Source: Candidatus Parcubacteria bacterium
GTDB taxonomy: Bacteria > Patescibacteriota > Minisyncoccia > UBA6257 > 2-01-FULL-56-20
Assembly: GCA_027450205.1 (NCBI GenBank)
Contig: DAIDJL010000004.1
Location: 268,413 to 319,946, forward strand
Reading direction: 5' to 3'
DNA length: 51,534 nt
The position numbers were made by a program, and so were the translations under genes. Below are positions 38,469-46,451 of the stretch, piece after piece (positions within the stretch are counted from its first letter, which is position 1; every line of letters begins with the position of its first letter). The notes beneath the pieces are model-generated. The model was given only the letters and a program-made list of their open reading frames with translations. It was not told the DNA's origin and ran no database searches.

Positions 38469-39509
38469 TTATTTTTTTGATTTTCTCTTTTTTATAAATA
38501 ATCGCTTAAATTTTTCCTTGCCGTTTAAAATCGAACTCCTGCCATATATCCCCGCAGGGTCCTGATCTCTGTCACGGTTCGAGCCAAGCAGCTCAAATTG
38601 ATTAGGGTTATATTTGTCCAAAAATGTAATCGGCACGCCCATCACTCCATCATAATCCATTGGAATATCAGCCACCACATCGACATTGATTGCGTCATAA
38701 TTATCATATTTCGGATATTCCTCTGCCGTATATTTTTTATACATCACAAACTCTTCGTGACGCTTGCTAGTATCGAGATTTGTATACCAACAAGCCATAA
38801 TATGCTTTAATTTTTTACCATCAACAATTTTTTCATACTTCTCACCTTCTGGAACTAAAAGCCACATATCACTATTAATATTGCGATAGCCCAACCATAA
38901 CCGGTTAGCTTTTATATGCTTAAAAACGTCTTTATAAGTAATTGAATTTTTATTGCCGATAATCAGAAATTTTTTATCGAATTCCATGAGCTGAGCAATG
39001 TAATCTCCAAAAAGGGAAAATGGAGGATTCGTGCAAATAATATCCGCTTCCTTAAGAAATCCTACACATTCATCGCTTCGAAAATCACCAGTGCCTTGCA
39101 AGGGAGTGGCGATGTTTTTGTCATGCCTCAACAAGAACCTAACGTCGTCAAGATTTATGGAACCGTCTCCATTAGAGTCAGGAACTTCATTTATCTCGAT
39201 TTTGAACGGTTCCTTACCGGATGGCTTTAGTCCTTCTACTTCAAATAACGGCAACTGTCCACCCGCGATAGGTGATTTCGTGTAGCTTGTGGTAATAAGC
39301 TTTTTCAGTCCCAACGCCCTAAAATTAGCAGCAAAATATTTAAAGAAATTACTTTCAAAGGGGTCGTCGCAATTGCAATATACAATTTTCCCGCGAAACT
39401 GTTCTTTATAGTGCTTTAATTCCTCTTCAATATCGACGAGTTGAGTATAGAATTCATCATTCTTTACTTTGGCCGCCCTATTGAGGCTTGAATTTGATTT
39501 GGCTTTCAT
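38469..39509 (-). CDS. EcoRI-family adenine-specific DNA methyltransferase
   Basis: 346 residues. The start NRAAKVKNDEFYTQLVDIEEELKHY and CNCDDPFESNFFKYFAANF are characteristic of the EcoRI methylase family; the catalytic motif IV is TNPPF (ADIICTNPPFSLFGDYIAQL). It would methylate adenine N6 in a short DNA site. GAATTC is common in this window (I counted more than 20), so no avoidance of the EcoRI site is seen and specificity should not be assumed. AGGA lies 5 nt before ATG. It belongs to the DUF4145-methylase-HNH cassette. Confidence 0.85.
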   Translation of the reverse strand: MKAKSNSSLNRAAKVKNDEFYTQLVDIEEELKHYKEQFRGKIVYCNCDDPFESNFFKYFAANFRALGLKKLITTSYTKSPIAGGQLPLFEVEGLKPSGKEPFKIEINEVPDSNGDGSINLDDVRFLLRHDKNIATPLQGTGDFRSDECVGFLKEADIICTNPPFSLFGDYIAQLMEFDKKFLIIGNKNSITYKDVFKHIKANRLWLGYRNINSDMWLLVPEGEKYEKIVDGKKLKHIMACWYTNLDTSKRHEEFVMYKKYTAEEYPKYDNYDAINVDVVADIPMDYDGVMGVPITFLDKYNPNQFELLGSNRDRDQDPAGIYGRSSILNGKEKFKRLFIKKRKSKK

Positions 39510-39528
39510 AAAATCCTAGGCTTATCAT

Positions 39529-40236
39529 TCAAGCCCCAGCGGGTGATTTTGTGGCGAGTTTCTCACCCCTCTCCACTTCCGGCATATCTTCCAATAATTT
39601 TTCCGTTAGCTTATCGGTTTCTATCCAACGAATTGTAAGATTAATTAAATCTTTCAAATCATCGAGATCTTTCCCCTCCCAGATTCGTTCATAATGCACC
39701 TCATCGTTTCCGAGCCACGCTGCGCGTTGTGCGACGAGCTTTAGTTGGGCATGGTCAACGCGATTTTTGATTACCGTCCCCAATGATTCCTTTTTTATCT
39801 TTTCGGCTTCAGCTGGAGTTTTGCTAATAACATAATCTTTAATGAGAAATTCTAAAGCTTTCCGATAACCAGCACCGCAAATAATATCTAACCCCTCAAT
39901 CTCGGCGGTATAAGATTGATTGTAGATCTCAATAAAGTTCGGCGATATTGCTGCAATAATCTCTGAAAAATTTATCTCGATAGGGTCGGCCGGCTTAGCT
40001 TCAGCAAATTCATAAATTCCTGCGGGTTGTTTGTAATAAGCGATAAATGGATTTCGACAGCTTTCGTCTGGACAGCGGTAAATCATCCGTAAAGGATAAG
40101 AAACCGATGGATTTAAAAAGCCAGTTACCATTACGGCGGTGATTTTGTTATGACACAAAGGACAAGTTCCTGGATTTTTATCGATATTAACGCTCGTCCC
40201 CTGTCCCAGCTGATTGATGCAATTAACAAGTATCAT
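39529..40236 (-). CDS. DUF4145-domain protein of a restriction-like cassette
   Basis: 235 residues from ATG 40236. An N-terminal zinc-ribbon-like part (CPLCHNKI ... YRCPDESC) is followed by the DUF4145 helical domain (LDIICGAGYRKALEFLIKDYVISKTP ... AWLGNDEVHYERIWEGKDLDDLKDLINLTIRWIE). DUF4145 proteins are often linked to restriction enzymes and defence loci; the molecular role is unknown. TTGAGT (40272-40267), a 17-bp spacer and TAGAAT (40249-40244) lead to ATG 40236 after 7 nt, so this start is preferred over the frame start at 40302. There are 19 bp to the methylase. Confidence 0.78.
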   Translation of the reverse strand: MILVNCINQLGQGTSVNIDKNPGTCPLCHNKITAVMVTGFLNPSVSYPLRMIYRCPDESCRNPFIAYYKQPAGIYEFAEAKPADPIEINFSEIIAAISPNFIEIYNQSYTAEIEGLDIICGAGYRKALEFLIKDYVISKTPAEAEKIKKESLGTVIKNRVDHAQLKLVAQRAAWLGNDEVHYERIWEGKDLDDLKDLINLTIRWIETDKLTEKLLEDMPEVERGEKLATKSPAGA

Positions 40237-40243
40237 TGCGATA

Positions 40244-40272
40244 ATTCTAATGCTCTCAAGCGAATAACTCAA
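40244..40272 (-). promoter_or_regulatory. Promoter of the DUF4145-methylase-HNH cassette
   Basis: TTGAGT (40272-40267), a 17-bp spacer, and TAGAAT (40249-40244), ending 7 nt before ATG 40236. This predicts a leaderless or near-leaderless transcript. Confidence 0.55.
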
Positions 40273-40307
40273 CCTCCTCAACGTAGTCTTATCTAAAACC
40301 AATGATC

Positions 40308-40343
40308 AAGAAAATATGCCGGCCGCTGGCGGGATATTTTCTT
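40308..40343 (-). terminator. Hairpin between the DUF3892 gene and the restriction cassette
   Basis: AT-rich arms AAGAAAATAT/ATATTTTCTT (40308-40317 with 40334-40343) flank a GC-rich inner part. On the minus strand it would end the DUF3892 transcript. Confidence 0.55.
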
Positions 40344-40455
40344 AGGGTCTCCGAATTAGTTCCGCAACTATCATCGCTATCTCTCAAGCACTACCATCGT
40401 CCATCCATAATCTAAGCGACTCAAGCACTCGTTAGGTCTTCGGAATTTTTACTCC

Positions 40456-40725
40456 CTAATATCTCGGCAATGAAAGGAGGTTGTCACCCCAATCACCATC
40501 TGCATACGTTTGAATGTATGCGTCCCGTCCCGCTGGTCGACGGACATAGACATATGCACGCAACCCTTTTGCGATATCGTAAACATAGAAATCATATAAT
40601 TTCGCATCTATGTCGTTGATAACGGCTTGCCGAGGAAACGATTGGCCATCAATCATAACCGCACTGATGTGCTCGTGGCTATTATGACCTTCCACCATAT
40701 GCACCTTCGTTATTCTTCTATCCAT
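40456..40725 (-). CDS. DUF3892-domain protein
   Basis: 89 residues. The pattern RITKVHMVEGHNSHEHISAVMIDG, QAVINDIDAKLYDFYVYD, AYVYVRRPAGRDAYIQTYADGDWGDNLLSLPRY matches DUF3892, small proteins ending in a D-G-x-x-x-x-N-L-x-x-L-P signature. Function is unknown; they occur in accessory regions of many bacteria. It has its own promoter 90 nt upstream and a hairpin after it. An internal ATG at 40698 is the other possible start. Confidence 0.75.
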   Translation of the reverse strand: MDRRITKVHMVEGHNSHEHISAVMIDGQSFPRQAVINDIDAKLYDFYVYDIAKGLRAYVYVRRPAGRDAYIQTYADGDWGDNLLSLPRY

Positions 40726-40815
40726 TCTAACTGTTTTATTCTCTGCCTTTCGGCGGATTAATTTTTATTGCCTTAGGAGGACGGACCTTTAAAATTTCAC
40801 TCCCTAGCAGCTTTA

Positions 40816-40843
40816 AGGATAATCGAAAATTAAGGCGTGTCAA
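40816..40843 (-). promoter_or_regulatory. Promoter of the DUF3892 gene
   Basis: TTGACA (40843-40838) and TATCCT (40821-40816) with a 16-bp spacer. The leader is about 85 nt; I see no clear structure in it. Confidence 0.65.
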
Positions 40844-40941
40844 GAGTTACGTTTGTGCATAAATTGTTAACTTCCCGGCTCAAAAACAATGTGCCGCAGA
40901 TCCCGATGGAACGGATCGCTAAAACATAATACGGGCACTTG

Positions 40942-41024
40942 CTTTTGAAAGGTGTCTCGGAAGCGCGAAGGCGGCGAGAGCCAAGGCGGCCAGCCGGCAG
41001 GCTGGAACGCCGTCCTTTCAAAAG
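40942..41024 (-). terminator. Structured 3' element of fusA (shared family)
   Basis: Outer arms CTTTTGAAAGG (40942-40952) and CCTTTCAAAAG (41014-41024) pair perfectly. Inside, on the minus strand, are GGACGGCGTTCC (41015-41004) and hairpin CCAGCC-TGCC-GGCTGG (41005-40990), then GC-rich hairpins ending in CGCTTCCGAGACACC. It starts about 15 bp after the fusA stop. Confidence 0.7.
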
Positions 41025-41038
41025 GGGTCTTATGGTAT

Positions 41039-43156
<2,118 letters not shown>

Positions 43157-43262
43157 GGTTCGTAATTTTTTTATTATAAGAATTTTTTAAAAGGCGGCTC
43201 GTGCCGCCCAAAAGCGATCATGCAACGCTGATTATCGTAGCACGGAAACACCGAAGGTGCAA
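43157..43262 (-). promoter_or_regulatory. fusA promoter and leader with attenuator
   Basis: TTGCAC (43262-43257) and TACGAT (43239-43234) have a 17-bp spacer. In the about 70-nt leader, stem GGCGGC-ACGA-GCCGCC (43208-43193) is followed by TTTTAAAAAATTCTT, a terminator-like hairpin 37 nt before ATG. Confidence 0.65.
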
Positions 43263-43267
43263 ACGTA

Positions 43268-43296
43268 TTGACTAATTCCCTGGAAAATAGTATATT
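43268..43296 (+). promoter_or_regulatory. Promoter of the orphan gene at 43339
   Basis: TTGACT (43268-43273) and TATATT (43291-43296) with a 17-bp spacer, divergent from and 6 bp away from the fusA -35. Confidence 0.65.
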
Positions 43297-43338
43297 CTCA
43301 GCAGTATTCCGCGCGGCAACCGCCGCAGAAGGAGATGT

Positions 43339-43767
43339 ATGATCCACATCAATGTCTCGGGAATTCCTCTGGATTTCCCGGAGGAGAATGTCCCGCTGCT
43401 CAAAAAGAACCTCGTCATGGAGGCGATATCCAGCTTCCGTGCGCCGCCGGAGGAGATCTGCGTGGCGATCTTCCGGGACAGCCATGCGTTCTCAATGGAC
43501 CTTGAGGACATCTTCTCGCTCGAAGCGATCATGGCGGAGAACATGTTCAAAAATCCGGTACTGATGCGAGGGCGCGTCATTCGGACGATCAAACGCTATC
43601 CCCGCTTCCCCGTGCAACCCGGCGAACCCCGGATCCTGCGCAAAGGCGAAAACCTGTGCCTCATCAAGGAAAAGACATTCGGCGCCCTCCCGGGATGCGG
43701 CGCTGAGATGCTTGACCTCGTCAGGCGCATCATGGACAAGAACGGGCTTGCCTTCAAGATGGAATGA
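43339..43767 (+). CDS. Protein of unknown function
   Basis: 142 residues. AAGGAG (43329-43334) lies 4 nt before ATG 43339. Beginning MIHINVSGIPLDFPEENVPLLKKNLVMEAISSF and ending CGAEMLDLVRRIMDKNGLAFKME, it has a soluble alpha/beta look with two cysteines late in the sequence and no known motif. It is a single-gene unit between rpsG and fusA on the opposite strand, with its own promoter and a strong terminator. It splits the otherwise conserved rpsL-rpsG-fusA-tuf series. Confidence 0.72.
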   Translation: MIHINVSGIPLDFPEENVPLLKKNLVMEAISSFRAPPEEICVAIFRDSHAFSMDLEDIFSLEAIMAENMFKNPVLMRGRVIRTIKRYPRFPVQPGEPRILRKGENLCLIKEKTFGALPGCGAEMLDLVRRIMDKNGLAFKME

Positions 43768-43805
43768 GCCATCACACCAGAACAAACCATCGGCCATAGA
43801 AACAC

Positions 43806-43840
43806 AAAGGCCGCGGCATGGTAATGCCGCGGCCTTTTTT
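43806..43840. terminator. Bidirectional terminator between the orphan gene and rpsG
   Basis: A 14-bp perfect stem AAAGGCCGCGGCAT/ATGCCGCGGCCTTT with a 4-nt loop, flanked by A and T runs. It ends both the plus-strand orphan gene and the minus-strand rpsL-rpsG unit. Confidence 0.92.
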
Positions 43841-43855
43841 TATGACGCGCTCAGC

Positions 43856-44323
43856 TTATCGCGCGAAATGCGCGAAGGCGCGGTTTGCTTCTGCCATCCG
43901 GTGCATGTCGAGCTTTTTCTTGATAGCGCTGCCTTCGTTCTTTGACGCGGCAATGATCTCTTCAGCCAGCTTGTCGGCCATGCCCTTGCCCTTTTTGGCA
44001 CGGGCAGCGCCGATGATCCAGCGGAGCGCGAGCACAAAGCGGCGCTCGGGGCGCACCTCGCGCGGCACCTGATAGTTGGCACCGCCGACGCGCTTGGAAG
44101 CGACTTCCAGAAGGGGCATCACGTTCTCCATCGCCCGGTCGAAAACGACCAACGGATCTTCTTTTGTGATTTCCTTCACCTTATCGAATGCACCATACAC
44201 CAGCTTCTCCGCGGTGGATTTTTTGCCATCTTCCATTACGTAATTGATGAGGCGGCCCAATTCAACGCGGCCATGGACGACGTCGGGCTGATGGAACTTT
44301 TTATATATCCGTTTCTTGCGCAT
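43856..44323 (-). CDS. rpsG: Ribosomal protein uS7
   Basis: 155 residues. [46 protein letters not shown] start, [57 protein letters not shown] end. S7 organises the 30S head and contacts E-site tRNA. It is 6 bp after rpsL in one unit ending at a strong terminator. Confidence 0.98.
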   Translation of the reverse strand: MRKKRIYKKFHQPDVVHGRVELGRLINYVMEDGKKSTAEKLVYGAFDKVKEITKEDPLVVFDRAMENVMPLLEVASKRVGGANYQVPREVRPERRFVLALRWIIGAARAKKGKGMADKLAEEIIAASKNEGSAIKKKLDMHRMAEANRAFAHFAR

Positions 44324-44329
44324 GATATT

Positions 44330-44746
44330 TTATTTTGCCTTTGCGCGCTTGGCGCCGTATTTTGAACGCTGCTGTTTGCGGCCTTCAACACCGGTGGTAT
44401 CAAGTACGCCGCGAACAATGTGATAGCGGACCCCCGGAAGATCTTTCACGCGGCCCCCGCGCAACATGACGATGGAGTGTTCCTGCAGGCTATGGCCTAT
44501 TCCCGGAATGTAAGCCGTGACCTCCATGCCGTTCGTCAGGCGCACGCGCGCAACCTTACGGATGGCGGAGTTCGGTTTCTTCGGCGTCTGAGTGAACACT
44601 TTTACGCACACTCCCCGCTTGAACGGCGAAGTTGAATCCACCGGCCGGTTGTGGATGGAATTAAAATAATATGCCAAAGCCGGCGCCTTGCTCTTTGTGG
44701 CAAGCGGCTTTCGGCCCTTTTTTATGAGTTGACGGATGGTAGGCAT
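44330..44746 (-). CDS. rpsL: Ribosomal protein uS12
   Basis: 138 residues from ATG 44746 ([14 protein letters not shown]). Decoding-centre loops are [20 protein letters not shown] and [24 protein letters not shown], with the Lys and Pro-Gly residues where streptomycin-resistance changes occur in other bacteria. Part of the N-terminal region is slightly longer than in E. coli (124). Promoter 44762-44790 gives an mRNA leader of only about 8 nt. The four extra upstream codons of the frame are not used. Confidence 0.98.
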   Translation of the reverse strand: MPTIRQLIKKGRKPLATKSKAPALAYYFNSIHNRPVDSTSPFKRGVCVKVFTQTPKKPNSAIRKVARVRLTNGMEVTAYIPGIGHSLQEHSIVMLRGGRVKDLPGVRYHIVRGVLDTTGVEGRKQQRSKYGAKRAKAK

Positions 44747-44761
44747 TGCGAATACCAAAGA

Positions 44762-44790
44762 ATTGTAAGCGAGGTGCGGTTTTATGTCAA
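44762..44790 (-). promoter_or_regulatory. Promoter of rpsL-rpsG
   Basis: TTGACA (44790-44785) and TACAAT (44767-44762) with a 17-bp spacer; the -10 ends 15 nt before the ATG. Confidence 0.85.
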
Positions 44791-44800
44791 ATAAAGCGCC

Positions 44801-45097
44801 CTATCCCCGCTTCTCCACCACCCGAAGTCGGACGTCAAAATCCCTATCAGATCCCTGAAGCTTTGAGATGTCTTCATCGGTGCGGGCCATATATGCGGAA
44901 AGTCGCGCATCCACGCCCATTGTTATTTTGCGAAGGTCCGCGATAGCTTTGAGAATTTCATCCTTGAACGACCTCAGTTCGTCCTTTGTAGCCATCGTGG
45001 CCTTCATCTCTATTATCTCAACTTTCATCTCTGCTATCTCCGCGTGGACCTCATCAAAATCTTTTTGAATTGCGAGTGCTAATGTGCCTATTGTCAT
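44801..45097 (-). CDS. Small coiled-coil protein of unknown function
   Basis: 98 residues that are almost all helix with heptad repeats (IQKDFDEVHAEIAEMKVEIIEMKATMATKDELRSFKDEILKAIADLRKI). Such short coiled-coil proteins are frequent in CPR genomes and have no assigned function. The promoter is TTGACT (45131-45126), a 16-bp spacer, and TAAAAT (45109-45104), with exactly 6 nt to ATG 45097: one of the clearest leaderless arrangements in the window. No terminator is seen before the rpsL promoter. Confidence 0.75.
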   Translation of the reverse strand: MTIGTLALAIQKDFDEVHAEIAEMKVEIIEMKATMATKDELRSFKDEILKAIADLRKITMGVDARLSAYMARTDEDISKLQGSDRDFDVRLRVVEKRG

Positions 45098-45103
45098 GCA
45101 CTA

Positions 45104-45131
45104 ATTTTATTGCGACAAAAAATTAAGTCAA
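45104..45131 (-). promoter_or_regulatory. Leaderless-type promoter of the coiled-coil gene
   Basis: TTGACT (45131-45126) and TAAAAT (45109-45104) with a 16-bp spacer; 6 nt to ATG. Confidence 0.75.
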
Positions 45132-45198
45132 AAACTTTTTCATGATTTTTTAATCTTTTTGAATTACCCATCACCGAAGTGCCACCACGCAAGAAAAC

Positions 45199-45237
45199 AA
45201 CTTTCGCCGAACGGTCATCTGCCTGGAGGCGAAAGTT
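45199..45237 (-). terminator. Hairpin after tR​NA-Cys
   Basis: A perfect 10-bp stem (AACTTTCGCC/GGCGAAAGTT), extendable with mismatches, with a 19-nt loop. The loop shares GAACGGTC and ATCT with the loop of the rplO-secY hairpin. Confidence 0.7.
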
Positions 45238-45252
45238 ATTTCTTTGCGTTGT

Positions 45253-45326
45253 TGGTGGACCTGAGGGGAATCGAACCCCTATCTATCGGATGCAAACCGA
45301 TTGCTCTACCACTAAGCTACAGGCCC
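45253..45326 (-). tRNA. tRNA-Cys (anticodon GCA)
   Basis: Acceptor GGGCCTG/CAGGTCC, D-arm GCTT/GAGC, anticodon stem ATCGG/CCGAT with loop TTTGCAT (anticodon GCA), and T-arm AGGGG/CCCCT. The base after the acceptor is A, followed by CCA (45255-45253), so CCA may be encoded. Bacterial tRNA-Cys normally has U at the discriminator, so A is unusual. Confidence 0.9.
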
Positions 45327-45350
45327 GAAAAATATCCCTATAGTTATATC

Positions 45351-46034
45351 CTAAAATAGCCGCCCCGCAAAGAGGGCGAAGAAAAAGTTGATGATGGGAA
45401 AAATGATCTGGAATCCGAAGAAGACAAAAATGAGCACAAGGATCAACCCCCAACGCTCCATGAAATACATGAATTTGTAGGTCGCCGGCGTCGGCGGCAG
45501 GATCAAAAATAAAAGCTTGGAGCCGTCGAGCGGCGGGATCGGCACAAGATTAAAGATCCCCAGAAGCACGTTGATGTAGACGATGATCAAAAAGAAAAAA
45601 TATATGCCGTCGAACGGGCCGGTAAAGACCGGCATCGCGCCGCCCGCGAGCGCGTTAAAGAACGCATCCTTCGCGGCGCCGGCCACCGGCAGCATGATAC
45701 TCAGCACGCCGAACACGAGCGCGATGAAAAGGTTTGTGACCGGACCGGCAAGTGCGACCTTCACCGCGCCCGTGCGCGGGTTTTTCAGGTTGTTGGGATT
45801 GTACGGCACCGGCTTCGCGCCCGCGAAGAAAAAACCCGTGGTAAAAAAGAGTACGAGCGGCATAAGGAACGAAAGAAACGGATCCAGGTGCGCAAGCGGA
45901 TTCAGCGTCAGCCGCCCGGCGCGCCGCGCCGTGTCATCCCCCAGCCGTTCCGCCTCGTAGCCATGCGCCACTTCGTGGAGCACCGCGGAAAAAAGCAGGA
46001 CGACGAATTCAAACACGATGATTGCAATAGTCAT
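45351..46034 (-). CDS. Site-2-protease-like M50 zinc metalloprotease
   Basis: 227 residues from ATG 46034. It is a membrane protein with about six hydrophobic segments. The zinc site HEVAH (about residue 20) is in the first membrane helix, and NLVPIPPLDGSKLLF (about 165) supplies the Asp ligand in the N-x-x-P-x-x-P-L-D-G form. NPLAHLDPF is also typical of this bacterial subgroup. It would cleave membrane proteins within the bilayer; the substrate is unknown. It has no PDZ domain. The -10 TACAAT (46047-46042) is 7 nt before ATG. tRNA-Cys follows 24 bp after the stop. Confidence 0.9.
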   Translation of the reverse strand: MTIAIIVFEFVVLLFSAVLHEVAHGYEAERLGDDTARRAGRLTLNPLAHLDPFLSFLMPLVLFFTTGFFFAGAKPVPYNPNNLKNPRTGAVKVALAGPVTNLFIALVFGVLSIMLPVAGAAKDAFFNALAGGAMPVFTGPFDGIYFFFLIIVYINVLLGIFNLVPIPPLDGSKLLFLILPPTPATYKFMYFMERWGLILVLIFVFFGFQIIFPIINFFFALFAGRLF

Positions 46035-46112
46035 AGAAGTAATTGTAGCATTAGAGCGTACGGAAGAAACCCACCATTGAGTACGCCCCGCAGGGCGCCG
46101 ATGGTGCACTAT

Positions 46113-46184
46113 GCCCTCGTAGTGAAACGGATATCACGCATGGCTTCGAACCATGAAGTCTGGGTTCAACTCCTGGCGGGGGCA
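46113..46184 (+). tRNA. tRNA-Arg (anticodon TCG)
   Basis: Acceptor GCCCTCG/CGGGGGC with one T-G pair, anticodon stem CATGG/CCATG with loop CTTCGAA (anticodon TCG), and T-arm CTGGG/CCTGG with two wobble pairs. The discriminator is A and no CCA is encoded. Confidence 0.88.
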
Positions 46185-46301
46185 CTGATAGAAAAACAAA
46201 GAGGCGCAGCAGACCCGTCGCGCGCCGGACAGGACAGTGGAATTCCCGGCATCATCTCAATTGCATTTTTCATCAATTCTTAATAAACTATTTTTGATAT
46301 T

Positions 46302-46374
46302 GCCCCTATAGCTCAGTTGGTAGAGCTGCTCCCTCTTAAGGAGAAGGTCCCAGGTTCGAGTCCTGGTGGGGGCA
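46302..46374 (+). tRNA. tRNA-Lys (anticodon CTT)
   Basis: Acceptor GCCCCTA/TGGGGGC, D-arm GCTC/GAGC, anticodon stem CTCC/GGAG with loop CTCTTAA (anticodon CTT), and T-arm CCAGG/CCTGG. The discriminator is A and no CCA is encoded. Confidence 0.92.
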
Positions 46375-46409
46375 CGACAAATTATCATCGGCACCATCCC
46401 GTCCGATTT

Positions 46410-46439
46410 TTGAATCTTCGGGGTGGAGTGTGGTATACT
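46410..46439 (+). promoter_or_regulatory. recG promoter
   Basis: TTGAAT (46410-46415) and TATACT (46434-46439) have an 18-bp spacer, with TGG before the -10 (extended type). The leader would be about 5 nt. Confidence 0.55.
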
Positions 46440-46451
46440 GTGTGCACATCA

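Noticed and set aside
38469-39509. Avoidance of GAATTC as evidence for EcoRI specificity of the methylase
   Set aside because: GAATTC occurs more than 20 times in the window, above the roughly 13 expected, so no avoidance is visible.
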